From: Onchidella celtica | Lineage: Eukaryota > Mollusca > Gastropoda > Systellommatophora > Onchidiidae | Assembly (NCBI GenBank): GCA_963931925.1 | Contig: OZ007575.1 | Span: forward strand, 41,138,925 to 41,202,924 | Direction of reading: 5' to 3' | Length of the DNA stretch: 64,000 nt | In this document: piece by piece, positions 53,850 through 64,000 of the stretch | How the letters are laid out: each line of letters begins with the position of its first letter | Numbering within the stretch: position 1 is the stretch's first letter | Notes under the pieces: model-generated | Database searches by the model: none | What the model was told of the DNA's origin: nothing | The model's input: the letters and a program-made list of their open reading frames with translations, nothing else | Translations under genes and position numbers: made by a program

Positions 53850-56800
53850 GTTATATCTAAATATCTGATAAAATGACAGTGAAATTGTTGAAAAAGGAAT
53901 GCCGAAACATTCTATTTGATCCAATTCAATGGCTGAGCAAGGAAACTTCTGACAGTTAATAATTTTCTTTCTCTGTTTTGGCTGAATCAAATTCCCAGGC
54001 TCTGTTAAAATCACACGCAAATATAATAAAAGGAAGACTGACAACCCGATCACCACTTCTTTCTACCAAACTGATACTTATCAAAATTTAAAATTATGTG
54101 TCCCGTTGTTTCTGCCTCTAAGCACAAAAACCCATTGCTACAAGTAACCAATCAGGCGCGACATGCCTGCCAGTACTGTAAATAATAGCAACAACACCAG
54201 CAAAATAACACACGGTCAATATTGTAAAGTTCATGAAAACATACACAACAGAGGTATCCAGTGAAATGTACAAAGTTTAACACAGAAAATGCAAGGGTTA
54301 AATATGTGGAACACGACATGTATGACTATACAAAATTGTTGCATTGATATTGTATATCGCAGAGAATGGTTTATGTCTTGATGACAAGTTGGTTTACATG
54401 ACAAAATCACTTGTTTTTTTAAATATCTCCTCCATTGTAATCTCCAACAATGTATTTTGTAAATAGGTTAACATGGAACTACTTAGTGGGTCATGTGGTA
54501 GACTATCATAACTAAGATTTTATAAATTTTTTCAGAAGACGCAAAAAAACCAGAATGACTTTCTCTGTCAGACTTAATTCATGTAATTATAATATTTTGA
54601 AGGAAATGTTACTTAACCCTCAATTTTCAGAATTTAACCCCCCAACTTCTAACATAGCCTGTGGGCTGTCAAAAGTTACAAATATGCTAATTATCTCAAT
54701 TTTTTTTCTAAAAAGTCCAGTTAAGACAGTTTACCATGCAGCCCTCAACTAGTACACACAGAAACAAGAAAAGGGAGAACTCATCTACTACTATAACATC
54801 ACGGCTGTGTGAGGCAATAGTATCAATATGTGACGCAATGTGATGGTTTGGTTCGGAAGGTACAGGCCTAGTTATGAGTAATTGCCCAAACGAACTTTTC
54901 AAAACTTTACGTCTTAAAAAAAGTGATAGTCATCAACAACAATTGCTTATAACACAGACTAAAAATGTTCAGAATTCAATAAATCTAGCATCAAATCCAA
55001 GGGAAAAGAGTTCTCTTTCACCTGATATCAATAACTCAGTTTACCTAAAATGTACCTAGTGGACCGAACCGTCATGATGCATCACACATGATTAAATGAC
55101 CAAAGAGAGGAAACAAAACACTTCTCTCTCTATAATAAAGTTTAATCATTCCTGTGCATATGCTGGACAGGGTATTTAACAACGGAAAGGACCAGCTAAC
55201 ACCAAACAATAGGCATAAGTAAGTCTCTTGTGAAGGCAAAGCCTATTTTACTACCTGCCGGATTAAGGATACCCTTGTAAGTGTATGATCTTACAAATTA
55301 TACATTGTAATTTCACTGTGCATTCTGTTCGGCATTTTTGGCATGTTCTGAGGAAAACTCAAATTCATCTATCCAATTCCTCAAATCTAAATGCATACAC
55401 AAAAGAGAAACACAAACACATAAGCAAATTTGGCTGAAACTGCATAATTTTTACTGCCCATTTTCCCCTCTTTCCTGGGCACCTCGACAAAAACATGATA
55501 AATGGACATTATTTTCTTGGATATTGTTACATGTATTATAGTGTGGCTGACCCAGTCACCTTTCATGACTTGTACCTCTTTTGGATTACAAATTCTTGTG
55601 ATGAGTGACTGTAACCTATGAGTTCAACTTATCCTATCCTACCCACGACTGAGGGCCTTTGTGCACATTTTCATTGATAAAGCCTGTTCTCAAAGTGTTG
55701 GCTGACAACTTGCAGCATCTAGTAACACGAGGTAAAAAAATTAATAGCAGCTACTGCAACCAATCCATTTTTTCCCCACACCACTAACAAATCATCTCTT
55801 CTGAGGCATTAGTCTTTGGATCACCCTGTGAGAAAATCTTCTGGTTACATTGTTTAATGACCAAAAAGTGGCGTCAATGAGAAACAATTAGTGCTTGTTC
55901 TATAATGCGGCACCATTCTCTTTCATGAGACAGCTGATAATGCAAAGGACCACACCTCTATGGTGACTAGAACTGAAAATATTGATGCTGCAAAACTTTG
56001 TCAGAAAAAAAATAATAAACAAAAATTGAAACTGGCAGAAGCCGTGTACATCAGGAAACCATGTCAATAGACTATCGATGTGTTAGATACCACTTTCTGA
56101 TGCTTGAACATTTGACTGCTACCAAACATATGAAAATGCAAATTTTCTCCTTCAAAAATGCCGAATGTTTTATTTTATTTCCTCTTATTGATATTTTTCA
56201 CCATTTTTTATCTGGAGATTTTAAAGGCCCTAAATTTAAGACAGTTCATGGAAAGCTAACCAAAAACCTTTTTCATTTTTTATTTTCTTGGCCTTTGAAA
56301 GTTGACATGACTCACTGCACTGATAATAGGAAGTAACATACAGCATTTTGGCTAACTACACCACAAAAACAAGGTGTCCCACTTTCTTTTCAACTGAAAA
56401 AAAAAAACACTACAACACCATAAATATACTGAATTGTCCAAAGCCCTGAATGTATACAGTGGCAAGAACAAGGCATGAGTAGCTGATGGAAAATTGCCAT
56501 TCAAATTCATTCTATTTCTCTGTGACCAATAAATAAACATGCATTATTTAGTTACTAATCTGCTAGTACTATCCTGAAAATGTTAGATACAGACCGTCTT
56601 TTGACATTTGGTAACTGCATCAGAGGCAATTTTTATAATGCTTCTTATGAAATCAACAAATAAAAGAAAATTGGCCAGACAAAAAGCTCAGCTAAGCCTT
56701 GTGAGCTGCAAACTCTCCTATTAGGGTATACGGTCTAGCAATGCATTTTTGTATATGGCCCATTGTCTTTTCTGTGCTTAGCTAGCTGAGCTATTTCTAA

Positions 56801-59006
56801 TCTGTCTTAACTTTCCATACAATAAAGTACCAAACTGTTGCCTGCCCCAGACTAGAAATAGCACACCATATGACTCACAGTATAGTCAAGACTATAAAAT
56901 ATCAAAAATGCTTATATTTCAAATATTCTTTTGTAATACTGCTCCTTGATGCAGTCAATTCAACATAAATACGCTACTTGAAAAAACAACAACACAAAAC
57001 ACACAGTAAATAAAAGATCTGCGTGCAATGAAGTTATCACTATCAGGCCTATGCTAAACTTCCTCTCTCCTTTTTTGGCAAGCAAATTCAGTTCTCATGC
57101 CATAATGAATAAAAATCTGGTATTAACTGAGGCCCTAAAGCACCTTCTATTCACTCAAACCTACTGTAATCAGTCTGGCAAGTCTAATGAAGGAAACATC
57201 ATAACTATGTGGAAAGGGGATCTGTACAAATGAATGGCTTACACATTTAAAACTATTATGAATTCTGTATTTCATCACCAAATAAGTATATCGTGACTGA
57301 ATCTCTCAAAGGAAATTGTGATCAAACCACATACGAAATAAACATTGGTGCACATATCAATATTCCAACAAGACAGAAAAAAATGTCATCTGATGTTCTG
57401 TTTTCTGGAGCAACCTAACCGTACAAAGTGACAGAAAATGGTCAAAGAAGGTACAACACTGACCTATCTGGCCCTGAGTTGAGTAGAAACCCCAGAAACT
57501 TTGATATAAAGCTACAATAGAAAAGAAATAAATCAAGAAAGTTGGCTGAATCAAAGCTGTAGCAGGAAGTTGGTTGTAAAAAGGTAAAGTTGGTTTGGTT
57601 AATGCATAGGCTGCATCTTCTTTATATCTATGATGTACATGAAGCTTTGAGAAAACGAGATGTAAAATGTGCTCAACATGTAAAGTATGTGCAATATCAC
57701 CAAAAGAAATGTTTGTGCTATAGTGAATTTTGTTCTTCTGTTTATCATGCTCTATAAGTCATACAGAGTGCTGAGAAGAAAATCTCAGAACTCAAACACA
57801 GTGGATTCGGTTTCGTTTTGCTTTTGGCACTTTTGGCAAATAATATCAGTCTTGTCTTGCTGAAATGCCGAGAAGATGTCTGAAACCTTCACTGTTCCTC
57901 TTACAGAGCAGAATGCTTCTGCTTTCGTCTTGTTTCATTTTTCATCGAGACTGATGGCCTTTCGGCAAAACTTCAGAAAGTGAAACAAAACTCAGGCCAC
58001 TGTGTCTCAGATCCAAGATTTTCTTCCCTTCATGCTGAATGACTTAAAGAGCATGACAGAGCAAATTAGGGAAAAACTTCACATTGATAAAAAACAGCAG
58101 CAATTAAAAAGTCCTTAAATCTTGTTTCACCACAGTAATGACCTGGGGTCTCCACCACTTTCAGATGATGTAGAAGTAACAATCACTGTATCCATAATAT
58201 GCCAGTGAAAAAAAAAAACACCACATGGCAATGCACCATCTAGTCTCAGCCTGCAATACAAAGATCTGAACAGATCAATCAGTCAGTCAATAATCATAGA
58301 CTTGCAGGTACAGGAGTTTTGGTATTTTCAGTTTTCTCATTAGCTGGTCAAAAATGAGATAAAAAGTTGAAGCTTGGGAAACATCATTTAAAGGAGATTT
58401 TGAATAAAGCACCTACTAAACAGAAAACATTTACAATAAAGAGAGATAGCAAAAAGCTCACAGAACAAAATAACATATTTATATATTTCAATATGAAAAA
58501 CAAATATGAGGAAATAAAAGCAAACGCATATACATGAAGATGGCAAAAGGCCAGAGTGTAAAGCAGCTGAATCACTTTCAAATTCACAGTTAAAAAAAAC
58601 AACAGAAAAACAATAAAACACAGGAACAGTCGTTAAAAACTTTAAAGGTTATCGCAGAAAAACAACAACAACATCTGATGGCGACTTTGTTGATGCCATT
58701 AATCCTCTGCCAATTTCTCCTGCAGGTTTAATAGCAGAAATTGTTACATACCCAGCACAATGCTGTTAATATGAATGTAATTTGAAAAAGAACAAAAATG
58801 AAATCAAACATTAAGAAAATTGTAAAACCAACATTATGGGCAAAACAGTTTGAAAAATGCGCTCGTCCTTCTCATAAAATTGTTTTCACAATACAAAAAT
58901 CTTTGCCCTAACAAAGCAGGAAATTGTTCTTATTTACTTTTTCCTGGAAGTGAGTGGGAGCCATCTTGCTTCATTTTTTATAAGTGATCCACCTCTAAGA
59001 TCTTAC
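53850..59006. other. Intronic-looking sequence, no exon confirmed
   Basis: AT-rich and largely free of simple repeats, unlike the rest of the window, which suits long introns of minus-strand genes. A segment at 56690-56770 (AAGCCTTGTGAGCTGC to AGCAATGCATTTT) recurs in altered form at 60325-60420. Confidence 0.35.
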
Positions 59007-59103
59007 CTGGTTCTTGTTCCACATACAGACCGGCCAACTCCATGGTCCTTCCATAAAGGACACCCCCAAGGGGAATATAAACTCGACAGCCTAGAGAGGC
59101 AAT
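59007..59103 (-). CDS. Internal coding exon of an unidentified gene
   Basis: 97 bases between a TAGTTTCAG acceptor and a CCAG|GTAAGA donor on the minus strand. They read IASLGCRVYIPLGG then VLYGRTMELAGLYVEQEP in phase 0, ending in phase 1. The splice sites are strong. VYIPLGGVLYG has a loose likeness to the beta-hairpin of prefoldin-alpha-like proteins, which is not enough to name it. Together with 52004-52142 it suggests a multi-exon minus-strand gene with long introns downstream of the TMEM86 gene. Confidence 0.5.
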
Positions 59104-59164
59104 CTGAAACTACTAGTTAGTCATGCTTTCCATAGAAATGAGAGCACATATTTGAATCACTGTT

Positions 59165-59440
59165 ACCCACTTCACAGGTCACAGAACATGCACATCATGA
59201 ATGTTCTATGCTAATGGCATTTAAAGTCATTTTTAACACACCTGAGATAGTAATAAAAAAACATTCTTTTCATGTCATCTGGTGACTTATGGCTATGCCA
59301 TTATGGTTCTATTGGATTATTACATTTTCCTGCTGGCACATTTCTTTTTCTTTCATATTATCTGATAGCCCTTGTGCTCAGGGATGCAATGAACTGTCTG
59401 TTGCCTTTGGCATAAGTCTTACATATGCCATTATCATAAA
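59165..59440. repeat. Diverged relative of the 52.3-52.6 kb sequence
   Basis: Shares TGTCATYTGGTGAC, GCCATTATGGWTCTATTGGA, CTGATAGCCCTTGTGCTCA and GCCATTATCATA with 52370-52620. It is an older copy of the same dispersed repeat as the 367-bp pair. Confidence 0.65.
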
Positions 59441-60862
59441 ATGGTGACAATATTACCATCACTGTCTTGCACTTCACCAGATTGGCCTTTATCCTCAATT
59501 TGGGCAGGAATTTCTTTGTGTGTAAAATAACTTACTTACAACTTAAGTACAGGACAGTCTCGTAAATTAAGGGATGGTTGGCAGTCCTACATAGTGTAGG
59601 TTTGCAAAGCATCTGCTTCCTTTGTATCAAGACACTTCCTGGGGGAAACTTTTGTATTGACAGCTATAAATTTCAGAGGAAATGTGTGCGTTGTTATGTT
59701 GGCAATACACTTTTCTCATATGAAACAAACAATACAAATGGAAACAAACCTGACTCAAAGATCCCACTGTAACAAGTGAACACAAAGGCATGAAAATTGT
59801 TAAATCAACAGTATATATATATTTAAACATGTTGATATCAAATGCCATTGTTTCACCCACAACAAGTTTGAAGATTTTTTTAAATCACACAAAAATTCAA
59901 CAAGACAACATTCACATGCACTAACATACCCATATACATGTATACTGACCAGGAGCTCAAATCATGGTTACCAAGCTTTGGAATCAACTCTACCACAGAG
60001 TAAAATGTGGATGGGAACATCATGATGGGATCTATACTAATGAATGGTCAAAAAAATTACTTCACTGATTTTGAAACACAGTGCTTCCACTTGATTCAGT
60101 CCGTCTGAATATATATATGCAAGTTTCACTGAAACATTCCTTAGCTACACCAAACACTCCCACCTAACATACATTATTTTGTTTTCACTGAGAGACAAAA
60201 AACCATGATCTTTCAATGGGACATGACATGGTCAATGTAAACATATGAGTTGCTTTCAGCTGATTCTGAAACTGTAGGACATATCAATGGCAATAAACAT
60301 TGGGCCAAATGCAAAAAAACGTTGCTAAGCCTTGTAGGCTGCTAACCTTGCTTTACACAAGATATTTTCTTAAGAGGATAAACAGTCTGCTATGCTTAGC
60401 AATGCATTTTGCCTTTGGCCCATTAAGTTAAAATGAGACATGACATGGCCAGTGTAAACAAATGAACTGCCCTCAGCTGAATGATACTGCTACACACACT
60501 CACTCACTCACTCACTCACACACTCTCTCTCTCTCCTGATGAATGTGTCAAAACAAAATATATGTCAGTCCTGGTATCGTGTCTTTTCACCAAGTTCATA
60601 TTTGTGACATATCACACTTGGTTGACCAATCCACCACTCTTTTCCTTATGTCATGAATATTACATCTGAAATATTCCTGAAGTCAATACCAATACCTATG
60701 ATTGTCCATAATGGTGGGGATATGTCTTTCCTCACTCTGCACAATTCACAATCTCATCACAGGTTATAGTGGAAGAAGCAAAAATCATTTTTGTGTATGT
60801 GTAGAATTTTGGTTTTGGCCAACATAATATAAAGTAACATCATTTCTTTTCTTTTCTTTTTC

Positions 60863-61564
60863 TTATTGACTTTTCTGAATTCTGATGAGTTCATCGGCCT
60901 GACTGTCCACGACAGACAAGGATATGCCAAATTGGGCAGCGTAATAGGTCAGCATGATGATCTGGTGAGCGCACGGGACAGTGAAGGCAAACATGTTGAT
61001 GGCAATGACCAGGTCTGAGATGAGGAAACACACAGCACCCCCGCAGCCGCACAGCTTGGTCCAGGTCCAGAGATCATCGTAGAACTGGACTCGGGCCACT
61101 GCCCGCCAGGCCATGGTGCAGATCAGTGTGATGTAGAAAGGAGCCAGGTACGCCATCATTCCATTCAGATAAGACTGCAGGTACCAGTAGCTGCTCAGTC
61201 CCAGTGTTAAGAACACCAGGCCAGAGTACGGCTTCAGAGGACGCCAGCCAAATGCCCGGGCGTACAAGGTCTGGGCAATGGCAAAGCACAGCAAGCCACA
61301 TTCCAGATTACGATAGCACCCCTTCCATACTAAAAAGATATCACCAAGAGCTGAGAAGACTAGGCCGATCAGGATTCTTCTGGAGTATCTGTAGTATTCA
61401 TTCAAGCTCATGCCATGGAGGAGTACAAAGACAATCAAAGAAACAATGGGAAGGCACTTGACAATACAGAAAAAAATTGACTGTCTCTCTTCTTGCCCAA
61501 ACAGTACAAAGAAAATGGCCACTGTTTTGAAGAAGGGTACCAACTTGGGTCCAACACTCTTCAA
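60863..61564 (-). CDS. TMEM86-type lysoplasmalogenase (YhhN family), last exon, 5' partial
   Basis: The exon begins after a TTATTTTTCAG acceptor with LKSVGPKLVPFFK and runs 233 codons to a TAA at 60863-60865. It aligns throughout with vertebrate TMEM86A/B: KSxGPKLVPFFK, KCLPI near residue 35, RILIGLVFSALGDIFLVW, GLLCFAIAQTLYARAFG, then MAWRAVARVQ, and FLISDLVIAINMFAF with TYYAAQ. Eight hydrophobic helices are visible, as expected for this ER/endosomal membrane hydrolase that cleaves the vinyl-ether bond of lysoplasmalogen. The conserved acidic residues of the family, the D in SALGD and the D in FLISD, are both present. Only the first ~10 residues are missing. They should be in a small upstream exon that I did not find before the window end. 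Continuing the frame through the acceptor to an ATG at 61619-61621 is possible but less likely. Confidence 0.9.
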   Translation of the reverse strand: MKSVGPKLVPFFKTVAIFFVLFGQEERQSIFFCIVKCLPIVSLIVFVLLHGMSLNEYYRYSRRILIGLVFSALGDIFLVWKGCYRNLECGLLCFAIAQTLYARAFGWRPLKPYSGLVFLTLGLSSYWYLQSYLNGMMAYLAPFYITLICTMAWRAVARVQFYDDLWTWTKLCGCGGAVCFLISDLVIAINMFAFTVPCAHQIIMLTYYAAQFGISLSVVDSQADELIRIQKSQ

Positions 61565-61621
61565 CTGAAAAATAAAGAAAAAAGAGGCAATGATAACATA
61601 ATTCCTGTGAGGTGAAAACAT

Positions 61622-62205
61622 TCACATGCATTACAAACTGTGCTGGTTAACACGCCCTCATACCCCTGAACATGTCACATCACCAAAAGAGGAGTAACTG
61701 ATTCTAAACATTGACCACAGATGTCACACACTCCACTTTGAGCATATGGTGCATAATTAGATGGAAAGGCTGATCAAGAATTGTAGTGTAAATGTGGCTC
61801 TTCAAAGGAGACAAACAACACGAGGGGACTTTCAATGAGTACCTATGCTCAGATAGTGAGGGGAGGGTACTCCAGAAGTATGAAAAGTGTGTATGGGTGC
61901 ACGCGAGAACCCAAGGACCCTTTTCATTTATGGCAATGAGTTTAAACAAATTGGCTTTATTTATTTTATTTTACCAAACTCAGTTGTAGGGTTATTATGA
62001 AAAGTCAAATGCAGACAATAGTTCTGATGGAACAGTCAAATACTCCATGCAAATGCCACATAAAAGTTCAGAATATCAAGGCCTTGTCAGGGACATTCAA
62101 CATTTTAATTGCCATACCCTTGTACATATGGGGGCAGGGTTGATGCCAAGCAAGCCTATGAAAAGCAGTCAAGGAAGGTGGGGAAGGTGGGAAAGGGGGG
62201 GGGGC
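61622..62205. other. First intron of the TMEM86 gene or its upstream flank
   Basis: No exon found. No repeat other than the one that starts at 62206. Confidence 0.35.
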
Positions 62206-62262
62206 GGCTATGCCCATACTTTATGGGTATCTCCCAAGATTGCAAGAGTTTCCACTTTAAAT

Positions 62263-62333
<71 letters not shown>

Positions 62334-62388
62334 CAATGTCCATACTTTATGGGTATCTCCCAAGATTGCAAGAGTTTCCACTTTAAAT

Positions 62389-62443
<55 letters not shown>

Positions 62444-62707
62444 CAATGTCCATACTTTATGGGTATCTCCCAAGATTGCAAGAGTTTCCACTTTAAATTG
62501 GAGAGAGAGAGAGAGAGAAGGGGGGGGGGGGCAATGTCCATACTTTATGGGTATCTCCCAAGATTGCAAGAGTTTCCACTTTAAATTGGAGAGGGGGGTG
62601 GGGGGGGGGCAATGTCCATACTTTATGGGTATCTCCCAAGATTGCAAGAGTTTCCACTTTAAATTGGAGAGGGAGAAGGGGGAAGAGAGAGGGGGGAGAG
62701 GTAGAGG

Positions 62708-62767
<60 letters not shown>

Positions 62768-62780
62768 CAGAGAAAGAGAG
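62206..62780. repeat. Minisatellite of five ~62-bp cores separated by shrinking (GA)n(G)n tracts
   Basis: Five almost identical cores (CCATACTTTATGGGTATCTC ... CACTTTAAATTGGAGAG) start near 62213, 62339, 62449, 62537 and 62617. The GA run behind each is ~56, ~42, ~16 and ~4 bp, followed by 7-11 G. The fifth is followed by a long GA-rich tail to 62780. Confidence 0.93.
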
Positions 62781-62879
62781 AGTTTTCAACTTTTACATAT
62801 TATTCAAACCACGACCACCGTCAGTGCTGCAGCAATGGTGATTATTTCTAACAATAGCATAAACACAAGATAACAACTG

Positions 62880-63379
62880 CAGTTACAACCCAAGTTACAA
62901 GGAAATCAAATTTTGATGTACTCTTTTTCTGATGATCTTTTTCTCTGCTCTCTTTTTTTTTTTTTTATAAACAATTTGCCTGCACTGACATTTTACTGCT
63001 GACTGAAGTTGAGTTTTTACAGGCCAATGCATACTGTGTGACTGATGGAAGATATATGATTTACTACCTGTAGAAACCAGTGGATGAAAAAAATATGACA
63101 GGGAAATGAGCGGTAGGAAATGAGACATAAAAGCCTAACTACAGACAGGCAGATATAAATGGACAGGTGGCCAGGCAGGCTATTAAACACAGGTAGTTAG
63201 ATAAACTACGGGATTGGACATAGACAGAGTGACGGAATGGTGGATCTGTGGGTGGAATGATGGACAGACAGTGGAAAATAAGACGCATGAAAGTGTGCCT
63301 TATTGCGCTAAGAACAATGGACAGATGGATGGATTGATAGTCTAATAAGGGCAGACGGATAAACTGGCGGATTAGAAAC
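62880..63379. other. Flanking sequence, no gene seen
   Basis: Contains a poly-T run (62951-62966) and scattered GACA/GGAC words that grade into the next repeat. Confidence 0.35.
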
Positions 63380-63650
63380 GGACAGAGAGAATAACAGATG
63401 GGTGGATGGATGAATGACTTGATGGATGGATAAACCGATGAATGGATCGATGGAAGGGTAGACATATGGATGGATGGATGGATGGATCGATGGAAAGGTG
63501 GGTGGATGGATGGGCGGACATATGGATGGATGGATCGATGGAAAGGTGGATGGATGGATGGGTGGACATATGGATGTGATGGATGGATGAATGGATGGAT
63601 GGATGGATGGATGGATGGATGGACGGACGGATGAATAGACAGATCGAGAG
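63380..63650. repeat. (GGAT)n microsatellite
   Basis: Imperfect GATGGATGGATG units with CGATGGAAAGGTGGG interruptions that recur about every 65 bp, so a minisatellite overlays the tetranucleotide. Ser/His/Pro/Ile-rich frames on the minus strand are artefacts. Confidence 0.92.
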
Positions 63651-64000
63651 ATTGACAGACAAATAGACAAAGGGGGAAATTAAACAAGCCCTTGCCGGCC
63701 CTGAGTGAATGACACCTCCGGGGAAAGCTAGACTAAATAATTCAGGTAAGGGACTGTTGATTGGCAGTGCCGGCAACACTCTTGAGGGAATCTCAGCCCG
63801 ATAATTGTGCGATACCTGGATGTTCCAGCACTAAAAGGACTGACCAACTCATCCAGGGACAAATGTCTCATTTGAGTCTGGAGAAAGCAATTCCACACCG
63901 ATAACGGCCATATTGGGCTTGGAAAAAGCAATGCCACAAAAAGATTAATATTCTATTATAATACTTTGATAGGACAGAAGGAGGCCTTACCAGAAACGCC
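63651..64000. other. Window end, no gene seen
   Basis: Contains CCGATAATTGTGCGAT and CCGATAACGGCCATATTGG stretches but no exon I can support. Confidence 0.35.

Noticed and set aside
62047-62873. 254- and 163-codon frames with repeated blocks near 62.2-62.8 kb
   Set aside because: They translate a DNA minisatellite with GA and poly-G spacers. Open in several frames on both strands, so not protein repeats.
63139-63779. Frames rich in His-Pro-Ser-Ile
   Set aside because: Translation of (GGAT)n repeats.

Overview
The window reads as nuclear DNA of an invertebrate animal, most likely a mollusc (probably a gastropod). The reasons are spliced genes, long low-complexity tracts, a single-exon rhodopsin-class receptor of the kind molluscs carry as chemosensory receptors, a mollusc/marine-invertebrate mix of mobile elements (FLYWCH-MULE, Helitron, PIF/Harbinger, pogo-like elements, tRNA-derived SINEs, a solo LTR), and a SWIM-finger gene family common in lophotrochozoans and cnidarians. 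The species call is inference.

Left part (0-31 kb). The window opens inside the last exon of a trypsin-like peptidase (1-666, +). A nearly complete MULE DNA transposon follows (1157-3454), with an 8-bp target duplication and arrays of subterminal repeats. A decayed SWIM-type gene on the minus strand (exons between 7946 and 10781) is interrupted by a 1159-bp solo LTR with a 5-bp target duplication. Around 10.9-12.2 kb are old duplicated repeats. An intronless GPCR lies at 14889-15968 (+), followed by a tandem 179-bp duplication. A compact Helitron (21751-22481), a pair of inverted hairpins (23.9/24.3 kb) and a full-length SINE (25.0-25.4 kb) come next. An SLC26 anion transporter on the minus strand (27724-30701) has two visible coding exons, and almost the whole protein sits in one exon.

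Middle part (31-48 kb). This is gene-poor. It holds a 1-kb polypurine minisatellite followed by a 0.55-kb polypyrimidine tract (33.5-35.2 kb), a 296-bp inverted-repeat cassette carrying the start of a THAP domain (36.6-36.9 kb), a triplicated short repeat (37.1, 38.6, 39.7 kb), two pogo-like inverted-repeat elements (39.36-39.51 and 40.07-40.90 kb), a PIF/Harbinger-like relic with a MADF fragment (41.9-44.0 kb), and a degenerate minisatellite with a higher-order duplication (46.7-47.5 kb).

Right part (48-64 kb). This looks like introns of minus-strand genes. Two well-formed internal coding exons (52004-52142 and 59007-59103) belong to a gene or genes I could not name. The last coding exon of a TMEM86-type lysoplasmalogenase lies at 60863-61564; its first exon is not recognised and may be outside the window. 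Microsatellite-linked minisatellites close the window. The three well-supported, apparently intact genes (peptidase, SLC26, TMEM86) and the GPCR are unrelated in function. I see no operon-like or defence-like system, and the novelty lies in the mobile elements and their effects on host genes.
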